Shown here: positions 17,148 to 24,183 of the stretch, in pieces | Layout of the letters: each line of letters starts with the position of its first letter | How positions within the stretch are numbered: the first letter of the stretch is position 1 | NCBI GenBank assembly: GCA_041483135.1 | Contig: JBGPFE010000007.1 | Coordinates: 62,001 to 126,000, forward strand | Direction of reading: 5' to 3' | Length of the DNA stretch: 64,000 bases | Source of the DNA: PALSA-1004 sp041483135 | GTDB lineage: Bacteria; Pseudomonadota; Gammaproteobacteria; Burkholderiales; SG8-41 | The notes under the pieces: generated by a model | Database searches by the model: none | Told to the model about the DNA's origin: nothing | The model's input: only the letters and a program-made list of their open reading frames with translations | Made by a program: the position numbers and the translations under genes

Positions 17148-17480
17148 TTAGCTGACGACAGCGATGGAAGCACGCTCGCTGCCGCGCTCGCCCGCGTCGT
17201 CCACCCAGGAAAACTCGATTTCGCCGCTGGCTTCGGCAAGCGTATAGAACTGCAGGTAAGGATTGGCCGCGATGCCGGATCCCAGCTCGGCGCGAAAGAT
17301 CTCCACGCCGTTGTAACGGCACGCCAGGCTATTGATGACATTCCTGGGAATCGGCTTGCCTGCAAGGTCGTAGCGGAAACCGGTTTCCATCGGATGCTGG
17401 ATCGCAATGCGGATCTCGATCACCTCGCCGGATTTTGCCTCACGCGGCAGTTGCACTCGCGCAACCATGTCAGGACGCAT
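17148..17480 (-). CDS. soxZ: SoxZ-like carrier scaffold
   Basis: 110 residues (or 106 from the ATG at 17468). The single Ig-like domain has the conserved HPMETGF motif and NPYLQFYTLAEASG, with no signal peptide, as in SoxZ that is exported together with SoxY. It overlaps the 3' end of soxY by 11 bases (first start) or begins one base after its stop codon (second), so translation is probably coupled. It forms the dimer that presents the SoxY cysteine arm to SoxXA. Confidence 0.9.
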   Translation of the reverse strand: MRPDMVARVQLPREAKSGEVIEIRIAIQHPMETGFRYDLAGKPIPRNVINSLACRYNGVEIFRAELGSGIAANPYLQFYTLAEASGEIEFSWVDDAGERGSERASIAVVS

Positions 17481-17928
17481 CCAGACAGGCGGACTCCGTG
17501 ACCTCCACCTCGGCGCTCCCCGACCAGAACGAGCCGTCCGAGAGCTGCGCGACCGCGAGCAGGCGCTGCGTGCCGTTCAGCCGCACGCGCGTAACCACCT
17601 CGGCCCGACCCGCCTTCGGGCCCAGATGAAACGTCGCCATAACGGGGCGCGGATTCTTTTCAGAAAGCAGCGTGATGCTGCGCACGTGGTCGGCGGCGGT
17701 CATCGGACTTTGCACGCTCACTTTGAGCGGCACCGAGTGGCCGTTGTCGGCAAGCCGCGGCGTGTCGATCGTCACTCGCCCGGCCTTGACTGGCGCACCG
17801 CCAGTGACCTGCAGGATGAGCGGCGCGAACGGATCGGGCTGGGCGCGCGCCGCGCGAACCGGTAGCAGCGGCATCGCGGCAAGGCCGGCCAGCACCGAGA
17901 TGAAACGGCGGCGCGCGGGAGCATCCAT
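17470..17928 (-). CDS. SoxY-like carrier protein with atypical ACLDAS arm
   Basis: 152 residues. A twin-arginine signal (ARRRFISVLAG, cleavage near ARAQ) is followed by the SoxY Ig-like domain (GAPVKAGRVTIDTPRLADNG, MATFHLGPKAGRAEV). Classical SoxY ends in GGCGG, where the cysteine carries the sulfur substrate; here the protein ends ESACLDAS, with the cysteine at 148, five residues from the end. No frameshift restores GGCGG. This resembles SoxY paralogues with an AACIE-type arm in family databases. The start overlaps the soxX stop by one base (TGATG), and soxZ follows at once. Confidence 0.85.
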   Translation of the reverse strand: MDAPARRRFISVLAGLAAMPLLPVRAARAQPDPFAPLILQVTGGAPVKAGRVTIDTPRLADNGHSVPLKVSVQSPMTAADHVRSITLLSEKNPRPVMATFHLGPKAGRAEVVTRVRLNGTQRLLAVAQLSDGSFWSGSAEVEVTESACLDAS

Positions 17929-18368
17929 CAGCGCAGGGTGAGCAGGTAAGCGACGGTGTCCTCGACCTGCTGCGCAGTCAATACCGGCTTGCCGCGCCAG
18001 CCTTCGGCCACCTGGTTGAGCCCGTCTATGCGGTAATAGGCCGGCATGATGGTGTCCCGGTTCAAGCGCATGGAATCGACGACGCGCAGCCGCAGCTGGC
18101 CCGGGCTAAGCCGCGCTCCGACGCCGGCTAATGAGGACGAAAGGTTGCCCATGAAGCGCGCGCCGGCTGCGGGCACGGCATGGCACAGCAGGCAATTGCC
18201 GTCGCGTCCCAGCACGACGTCTCGACCGCGCGCCGCATCACCTGGCAACGGCGCGAGCGGTTTGTGGATTGCGTCGTCCTCCACGCGGTACGGCGCCAAT
18301 GCCTCCGGTGCCGCGGTGGCACAGCCCGCCACCGCGCCGAGCACCGCAAACCAGCCGCGCAAATGCAT
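17928..18368 (-). CDS. soxX: SoxX-like monohaem cytochrome c
   Basis: 146 residues with a lipoprotein-like signal (VLGAVAGC, Cys at 16), one haem site CLLCH at 59-63 and a distal methionine in TIMPAYY (Met108), as in SoxX. The C-terminal VEDTVAYLLTLR is the usual class I cytochrome c end helix. If the cysteine is lipidated, the SoxXA complex would be tethered to a membrane, which is not usual. It starts 23 bases after the molybdenum hydroxylase gene and is translationally coupled to the next gene. Confidence 0.85.
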   Translation of the reverse strand: MHLRGWFAVLGAVAGCATAAPEALAPYRVEDDAIHKPLAPLPGDAARGRDVVLGRDGNCLLCHAVPAAGARFMGNLSSSLAGVGARLSPGQLRLRVVDSMRLNRDTIMPAYYRIDGLNQVAEGWRGKPVLTAQQVEDTVAYLLTLR

Positions 18369-18391
18369 GTTGCCGTCAGTCTCCTTGCGTT

Positions 18392-20599
18392 TTAGACGAC
18401 GGTGAGGCCATGGTTCTTGACCGGCAGGTTGCGCACCGGCTTGCCGGTCGCAGCAGCGATGGCGTTGAGGACCGCCGGCGCCGTCACGCAGATCGTCGGT
18501 TCGCCCACACCGCCCCAGAAGTCGTATGTCGGTACGATCACCGTTTCGACCTTCGGCATTGCTGCCAGCCGCAGGATCCGGTATTTGTTGAAATTCAGCT
18601 CGGCGATGCGCCCTTTCTCGACCGTACATTCGCCGTAGAACGTCGCGCTCAGACCATAGGCCACCGAGCCTTCGACCTGGGCGGCGATCTGGTCGGGATT
18701 GACCGCATGGCCGCAATTGAGCGCGAGCACCATGCGATGAACCTTGACCTCGCCCCTGCTGCTCACTGAGACCTCGGCGACGGCCGCCGAGTAGCTGGCA
18801 TACCCCATGAATTGCGCGATCCCCCGATACACTCCGGCGGGCAGCGGTTTGCCCCAATTGCCCTTCTCCGCCGCCGCGTTCAGCACGCCGAGATGCTTCG
18901 GGTGATTCTGCATGAGGGCGCGGCGAAATTCGAGCGGGTCCTTGCCGGCCGCCCGCGCCACCTCGTCCATGAAGCATTCCAGGTACACGCTATTCTGGTT
19001 GGTGTTCACACCCCGCCAGGGGCCGACCGGCACGTGCGTATTGCGCATCGCGTACTCGGTACGCAGGTTCGGCACGCTATAGCCGATCTGCGCGTCCCCT
19101 GGCTGCTTCCAGAGGCCCTGGAGTTGTCTGACATCCTTGCCGTCTTTGATCGCCGCCGGATTCGCGAACGCGTTGATCGACTGCCCGGACACACGAATGT
19201 GCAATCCGACCAGATTGCCGCTTTGATCGACGCCCGCGGCGAGCTTGCATTGCGAAATCGGCCGGTAAAAGTCGTGCGCCTGGTCTTCCTCGCGGCTCCA
19301 GATCAGCTTGACCGGGGTGCTCGGAAACTGCTTGGCGATGGCGACGGCCTGGCGCACGAAATCCTGGGTGCCGCCGCGCCGGCCGAAACCGCCGCCGGGA
19401 TCGTAGTTATAGGCTTCGCATTGCGCCAGCGGCAGCCCGGATGAAGTGGACAAGGCGGCCAGCGAGGCCTCCGCGTTCTGGCTCGGCATCCACACCTCGG
19501 CCCGGTCCGCCGTGATCCTGACCGTGCAGTTCATGGGTTCCATCGTCGCGTGGGACAGGAATGGTGTGCTGTAGACCGCTTCAACTTTTTTCGCAGCGCC
19601 CTCGATCGCCTTGAGCGCGTCACCCTCGTTTATGTCTGCGAACGCGTCGTTCGCCGTCAGGCCCTCCTTGAGGTGCGCCGCGATTGTTGCGCTGGACACG
19701 GACGCATTGGGACCCTCATCCCAGACGATGGGAAGCACGTCGAGCGCCGCCTTGGCCCGCCACCATCTATCGGCGACGACAGCGACAGCCGAGTCGTTCA
19801 CTTTAACAACTCCGCGCACACCCGGCCGCCCTGATACTTTGGCCTCGTCGTAACTCACGAGCTTGCCGCCGAACACCGGGCAATCCTTGATCGCGGCGTA
19901 CAACATGCCCGGCAGCTTGAGGTCGATCGAATATATCTTCTGACCATTCAGCTTGTCGGCCGTGTCCAGGCGCTTCATGGGCTTGCCGGCCACCTTCCAA
20001 TCTTGCGGATTTTTGAGCTTGATGCTCTTGGGATCCGGCGGGGTCAATTTGGATGCCGCTGCCGCGACCTTGCCGTAGCTTGTCGAGCGCCCGGAGGCCG
20101 CGTGCGTAATGATGCCGTTGGCCACGGTGACTTCGCTGACGGGCACCTTCCACTCGTCAGCCGCCGCCTGCATGAGCATCATGCGCGCGGCAGCGCCCCC
20201 GCGACGGACATAGTCGTGCGAGCCGCGGATACCGCGGCTGCCGCCGGTCGCCATATCGCCCCAAATGCGCTTGCGGGCGAGGTTCTGCCCGGGAGTAACA
20301 GGCGCGAGAACCACCTTCCTCCAATCGCACTCGAGCTCCTCGGCGACGAGCTGGGCGAGGCCGGTGTGCGTGCCCTGTCCCATCTCCGTGCGGGCGATGC
20401 GGATCATGCAGGTGTCGTCGGGCTTGATGACGACCCACGCAGTGACTTCGGGGCCAGCGGCAGCGCTTTGCGCCGCAGCCGGTGCAACACCGAACGGAAG
20501 ATTGAATCCAAGCGCCAGCCCGCCGCCTGCCGCGGCGGAGCCGACGATGAACTTGCGGCGCGAAATGTTCGTGGCTTTGCCGGAGTTGGTCTTGTTCAT
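18392..20599 (-). CDS. Tat-exported molybdenum hydroxylase large subunit (IorB type)
   Basis: 735 residues of the xanthine dehydrogenase family, IsoB/IorB-type, Mo-cytosine-dinucleotide subgroup. A twin-arginine signal (ISRRKFIVGSA) leads the protein to the periplasm. Cofactor motifs include ARTEMGQGTHTGLAQ near residue 70, DPGGGFGRRGGTQDF in the middle, GPWRGVNTNQNS, and GVGEPTICVTAPAV near the end, which contains the catalytic glutamate. Such enzymes oxidise N-heterocycles or aldehydes with water as oxygen donor. Here it is 11 bases downstream of its FeS partner and 23 bases before soxX, so its natural electron acceptor or partner may be the Sox-like cytochromes. Confidence 0.87.
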   Translation of the reverse strand: MNKTNSGKATNISRRKFIVGSAAAGGGLALGFNLPFGVAPAAAQSAAAGPEVTAWVVIKPDDTCMIRIARTEMGQGTHTGLAQLVAEELECDWRKVVLAPVTPGQNLARKRIWGDMATGGSRGIRGSHDYVRRGGAAARMMLMQAAADEWKVPVSEVTVANGIITHAASGRSTSYGKVAAAASKLTPPDPKSIKLKNPQDWKVAGKPMKRLDTADKLNGQKIYSIDLKLPGMLYAAIKDCPVFGGKLVSYDEAKVSGRPGVRGVVKVNDSAVAVVADRWWRAKAALDVLPIVWDEGPNASVSSATIAAHLKEGLTANDAFADINEGDALKAIEGAAKKVEAVYSTPFLSHATMEPMNCTVRITADRAEVWMPSQNAEASLAALSTSSGLPLAQCEAYNYDPGGGFGRRGGTQDFVRQAVAIAKQFPSTPVKLIWSREEDQAHDFYRPISQCKLAAGVDQSGNLVGLHIRVSGQSINAFANPAAIKDGKDVRQLQGLWKQPGDAQIGYSVPNLRTEYAMRNTHVPVGPWRGVNTNQNSVYLECFMDEVARAAGKDPLEFRRALMQNHPKHLGVLNAAAEKGNWGKPLPAGVYRGIAQFMGYASYSAAVAEVSVSSRGEVKVHRMVLALNCGHAVNPDQIAAQVEGSVAYGLSATFYGECTVEKGRIAELNFNKYRILRLAAMPKVETVIVPTYDFWGGVGEPTICVTAPAVLNAIAAATGKPVRNLPVKNHGLTVV

Positions 20600-20610
20600 G
20601 ATGAATCTCC

Positions 20611-21162
20611 TCAGTGAACTTCCTCACGCTCTGGCTTGCTGCCATCGGTGGGAGCGACAGGACTCTTGGCCGCGCCAGCCGGCATGTGAATAATGGAGCC
20701 GCTCCCGCCCGCGCCCGTGCCAGCCGCCATGTGCACAGCCGCCCGAATGCGCTGATAGGTGCCGCAGCGGCAGATATTGGTCATCGCCTTGTCGATGTCC
20801 TTGTCGGTGGGCTTTGGTACCTTGATGAGCAGCGCCACGGCTGCCATGATCTGCCCGGACTGGCAATAACCGCACTGGGGCACATCGAGCGCAGCCCACG
20901 CCTTCTGCACCGGATGCGAACTGTCGGGCGACAGGCCCTCGATAGTGACTATCCTGTCAGTGGGTTTCACGGCGCTGACGTGAACGGAGCAGGATCGCCG
21001 CACCTCGCCGTTGATGTGCACCGAGCATGCGCCACACTCTTCAATGCCACAGCCGTATTTCGTTCCAGTCAGTCCGACCTGCTCGCGAATGACCCACAGC
21101 AGCGGCGTCTCGGGTTCGACGTCGACCTGTAGCGGCTTCCCGTTGATGTTGAGTTGTATCAT
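20611..21162 (-). CDS. [2Fe-2S] subunit of a molybdenum hydroxylase (IorA type)
   Basis: 183 residues from ATG 21162 (GGAGGGG seven bases upstream). Two [2Fe-2S] sites: a plant-ferredoxin-type CGIEECGACSVHINGE...C (residues ~40-62) and a helical CGYCQSG...CRCG (~100-137). The usual length is ~155; the extra C-terminal tail is Gly/Ala/Pro-rich and polar. It has no signal, so it is probably carried out folded with the large subunit. It is the first gene of the six-gene Ior-SoxXYZA operon and defines the likely promoter region at 21163-21250. Confidence 0.88.
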   Translation of the reverse strand: MIQLNINGKPLQVDVEPETPLLWVIREQVGLTGTKYGCGIEECGACSVHINGEVRRSCSVHVSAVKPTDRIVTIEGLSPDSSHPVQKAWAALDVPQCGYCQSGQIMAAVALLIKVPKPTDKDIDKAMTNICRCGTYQRIRAAVHMAAGTGAGGSGSIIHMPAGAAKSPVAPTDGSKPEREEVH

Positions 21163-21418
21163 GTGTCCCCTCCAGCGTTGATTCGTGATAAACACCGACC
21201 CCTCGCGCATGGCTACAGCGCAAGTCTGATAGTCTCCTCGGATTTCTGCTCTGCGCCCGGGTAACGCGGGCTCGCGATGCGATTGCAGTGGCGGGCAGAA
21301 CTATTTTCTGGGTAAACAACCCTGTACATCAGATTATTCCAGGTCTCGTACTGGGTCAAGTCGTGACGGGCAATCATGCCAGCAGTATTGTGTGGCACGA
21401 AAAAACGCCCGCCTATGG

Positions 21419-22117
21419 TTACGGCACCGGCACCGCATTCATGCGGGAGAAGATGAGCTCGGTGCGTTTCTGCAGATACGGCGTCTCGCTGCCGGGGCTG
21501 TAGCGGCGCGGACTCGGCACCATAGCCGCAAGCTGTGCCGCCTGTTCCGCCGACAGATCCGCCGCCGCGATGCCGAAATGATGGTGGGCCGCGGCCTCGG
21601 CGCCGAACACGCCGTTGCCCCACTCGATCACGTTGAGATAAATCTCGAGAATTCGGCGTTTGGTCATGATGGCTTCGAGCATCACCGTGATCACCGCTTC
21701 CTGCGCCTTGCGCCACCAGGTGCGCTCGCCTGACAGGAACAGGTTCTTGGCGAGCTGCTGGCTGATGGTCGAGGCGCCCGCGACGATCTTGCCCTTCTTC
21801 AGGTTCTTTTCGTACGCCCTGGCGATGCTGTCCCAGTCGAAACCTTCGTGATCAAGAAACTTGGCGTCCTCGGCCGCGATGATCGCGCGTTTGAGATTCA
21901 CCGAAATCTGGTTATACGGGACCCATTGCCGCTGCAGTGTCGCCCGCGGGTTCTTCTCGCGGAGCCGCTCGAGGCGCGTATCCATGAACGCGGTCGACTC
22001 CGGATTGTGATCAACCCAGTACCAAAGGTGGATAACGAACCAGAATTGCACCAGCGCAAGCGCGATCAGCGCCAGCAGCACGCCATACATCGTCCAGCGC
22101 CAAGGCAATTTCAGCAT
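21419..22117 (-). CDS. mtgA: monofunctional peptidoglycan glycosyltransferase
   Basis: 232 residues with one N-terminal membrane anchor (residues ~10-32) and a glycosyltransferase family 51 domain containing the catalytic EDAKFLDHEGFDW and ASTISQQLAKNLFLS, then KRRILEIYLNVIEWG. It polymerises lipid II into glycan strands on the outer face of the inner membrane, without a transpeptidase domain. The length is as usual for MtgA. It follows aroE on the same strand, separated by a heptad repeat hairpin. Confidence 0.95.
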   Translation of the reverse strand: MLKLPWRWTMYGVLLALIALALVQFWFVIHLWYWVDHNPESTAFMDTRLERLREKNPRATLQRQWVPYNQISVNLKRAIIAAEDAKFLDHEGFDWDSIARAYEKNLKKGKIVAGASTISQQLAKNLFLSGERTWWRKAQEAVITVMLEAIMTKRRILEIYLNVIEWGNGVFGAEAAAHHHFGIAAADLSAEQAAQLAAMVPSPRRYSPGSETPYLQKRTELIFSRMNAVPVP

Positions 22118-22121
22118 GGGT

Positions 22122-22204
22122 AAATCGTAAATAGTGAATCGTAAATCGTGAGAAGCGGGCGAACACCCGCCTTACCATTTACGATTCACGATTCACTATT
22201 CACG
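22122..22204. repeat. paired inverted heptad arrays (RAATCGT / ATTCACG)
   Basis: Left array: four units AAATCGT, AAATAGT, GAATCGT, AAATCGT (22122-22149). Right array: ATTTACG, ATTCACG, ATTCACT, ATTCACG (22177-22204). The two are reverse complements and can fold into a stem of more than 20 bp with an inner GCGGG/CCCGC pair. The last codons and stop of aroE lie inside the right array. Confidence 0.8.
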
Positions 22205-23022
22205 CCTTTCAGCAGCGCGATCACGGGCGCAGTCTGCGGCCGCACGCCGCGCCAGATAAAAAACGATTCCGCCGCCTGCTCGACCAGCATGCCCATGCCG
22301 TCAGAAATTTTTGTGCCACATCCCGCCGCAAACTTCATAAACGGCGTGCGTTTACCGTAGACCATGTCGTAAGCAAGCGCGCCCGGATCAAAAATTCCGG
22401 ATGGCACCGAAGGCATCTCATCGTTCAAGCCCGCCGAGGTGGCATTGATCACGATATCAAACTTGAAATTCTGTAATTCGGGATACGGTCTGGCTGAAAT
22501 ACCCCTGGCCGAGAAGCTCTGCAGTTTCTCAAAATGCCCGACCAGGGCAATTGCTTTCCGAATCGTGCGATTTGCCACGACCAGCTGTTCCGGGTGTTCG
22601 CGCATTAACGGCTCGATCACGCCGTATGTCGCGCCGCCGGCCCCCAGCAAAAGCACTCGTTTGCCCTTGATCGCGCATTGCAGGTTGCCCCGGATGTCCT
22701 GCACCAGGCCGACGCCGTCCGTGTTGTACCCGGTGATTTTTCCGTTTCGGAAATCGATGGTGTTCACCGCGCCAGCGTCGAGCGCATAACCGGCATGCGC
22801 TGCGGCCAGCTTCCATGCTTCGTGCTTGAACGGCAGCGTCACGTTGACGCCCTTGCCGCCGCGAGAACGAAAATCCGCAATGCACGCGGCAAAACCGTCG
22901 AGCGGCGCGAGCAATCTCACGTAATCGAGGTCCTGCCCGGTCTGGCGTGCAAATTCGGCGTGAATTTGCGGCGAAACGCTGTGGGCAACGGGATTGCCCA
23001 CCACGGCATAGTGGTCGGTCAT
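22186..23022 (-). CDS. aroE: shikimate 5-dehydrogenase
   Basis: 278 residues. Substrate-binding start YAVVGNPVAHSVSPQIH, catalytic lysine in NVTLPFKHEAW (K65), NADP-binding LLGAGGATYGVIEP and NRTIRKA, and the C-terminal MLVEQAAESFFIWRG. It reduces 3-dehydroshikimate with NADPH in aromatic amino acid synthesis. The final residues (NSES) and the stop codon are read from the heptad repeat array, so the original C-terminus may have been replaced. The rnb-like/tonB-like/aroE/mtgA order looks to me like one seen in other Betaproteobacteria. Confidence 0.95.
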   Translation of the reverse strand: MTDHYAVVGNPVAHSVSPQIHAEFARQTGQDLDYVRLLAPLDGFAACIADFRSRGGKGVNVTLPFKHEAWKLAAAHAGYALDAGAVNTIDFRNGKITGYNTDGVGLVQDIRGNLQCAIKGKRVLLLGAGGATYGVIEPLMREHPEQLVVANRTIRKAIALVGHFEKLQSFSARGISARPYPELQNFKFDIVINATSAGLNDEMPSVPSGIFDPGALAYDMVYGKRTPFMKFAAGCGTKISDGMGMLVEQAAESFFIWRGVRPQTAPVIALLKGVNSES

Positions 23023-23027
23023 TTGTT

Positions 23028-23121
23028 AAGTTTCTAGTTGCGGGTTTCGGGTTTAAAATTGTTATCTTAGTTGAAGGCCGACTTACAACTCGAAACCCTA
23101 AACACGCAACTCGAAACCAGC
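23028..23121. repeat. paired inverted heptad arrays (GGGTTTC / AACTCGA)
   Basis: Left units AAGTTTC, TAGTTGC, GGGTTTC, GGGTTTA (23028-23055); right units AACTCGA, AACCCTA, AACACGC, AACTCGA, AACCAGC (23087-23121). The right array is largely the reverse complement of the left. It fills the gap between aroE (start 23022) and the tonB-like gene (stop at 23123). Same sequence family as 47782-47864. Confidence 0.8.
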
Positions 23122-23122
23122 T

Positions 23123-24091
23123 TTACTCTGTAAACAACTGGTCGGAACGCGTGAAAGTCCAGGTGCGGGTGATGCTGAGGATGTCGGTGTCTTTGGAGAT
23201 GTCGGGAGGGAACGCCGCATAGGGTGCGGCCAGTTGCACGATGCGCCGTGCTGCTTCGTCGAGTATCTTCTGCCCGGACGAACGGTTGACCTCGACGTTT
23301 TCGACCGTGCCGTCGGCCTTGATTGATACCGTAATCTTCAGGCTGCCATAAATCTTCTGATCGCGCGCGGCTTGCGGATAATTGAGCGTGCCGATACGCT
23401 CGACCTTCAGGCGCCAGTCCTCTTCGTAGCGCGCGAAGCGGTATTCCTGCATGCGCCCGCCGATAAAACGCCGGCGCGGCCGTTTATTGTAGTCGTCCAG
23501 GTTTTTACCAATCTGCGCTTCAAGCCGCGCGATCTCGAGGCTTTTGCTCATGATGTCGGCGGCATTTGGCCCGACTTTGGTCTCGGTCTGCGGCTGCGGC
23601 TGGGTGGCGGCCGGCTCGATCTGGGTCTGCGACTTGAGTTGCGTCATCAGTTTTTTCGCGTCCTGCTCGAGCTGCTGGACACGCCGTGATTGCATTGTCA
23701 GCTCACGGGTCCGCTTGTCGTCACGCGTAACCGGCAGGGGGCTGGTGGCGCGGCGGTCGAGGTCGGTGTTGCCGCCCCCGTCTAGATTGTGCTGCGCAAG
23801 CGCATCGGCATGGAGCGGCCGGCGCGACGATTTGGCGTTGACCAGCACCACTTCGAGCGGCGGTGCGACGCTGTCGAGCCTGGACAGATCGGGCGGCCGG
23901 ATGGTGACTCCGAACAGCACGATCGCGTGCAACACGAACGACGCCAGCACCGCGTACTGGAAGCGCGACATATCATCCATCGCCAGCAGCTTGCGCTGCA
24001 GCGCAGAAAATTTATCCGCCAGCGGCAGGTTATCCAGTGGGATCAAGTTTCTCCCCAACGGCAGCGATCTTGTTGAGCTGGTCAGGCTCAT
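23123..24091 (-). CDS. TonB-family energy transducer
   Basis: Up to 322 residues; a start at 23980 (MDDMSRFQ) is also possible, since neither has a ribosome site. One N-terminal membrane helix (FQYAVLASFVLHAIVLFGV), a long polar periplasmic linker with a coiled-coil stretch (VQQLEQDAKKLMTQLK) and a Pro/Gln-rich segment, then a C-terminal TonB domain (WRLKVERIGTLNYPQAAR, YGSLKITVSIKADGTV). It transmits proton-motive energy to outer-membrane receptors or has a structural role; no exbB/exbD is nearby. It lies between an RNase II-like gene and aroE on the same strand. Confidence 0.83.
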   Translation of the reverse strand: MSLTSSTRSLPLGRNLIPLDNLPLADKFSALQRKLLAMDDMSRFQYAVLASFVLHAIVLFGVTIRPPDLSRLDSVAPPLEVVLVNAKSSRRPLHADALAQHNLDGGGNTDLDRRATSPLPVTRDDKRTRELTMQSRRVQQLEQDAKKLMTQLKSQTQIEPAATQPQPQTETKVGPNAADIMSKSLEIARLEAQIGKNLDDYNKRPRRRFIGGRMQEYRFARYEEDWRLKVERIGTLNYPQAARDQKIYGSLKITVSIKADGTVENVEVNRSSGQKILDEAARRIVQLAAPYAAFPPDISKDTDILSITRTWTFTRSDQLFTE

Positions 24092-24183
24092 GGCGATATA
24101 TTGTACGCAACAATATGGACAGTATATACAAATACCTTATTTCACAGATATTTGCAACATATTTCTAAAGTTATCTAAGAGGT

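Noticed and set aside
16295..18368. Complete thiosulfate-oxidising Sox system
   Set aside because: soxB, soxC and soxD are absent and the SoxY arm is atypical, so standard thiosulfate oxidation cannot be claimed.
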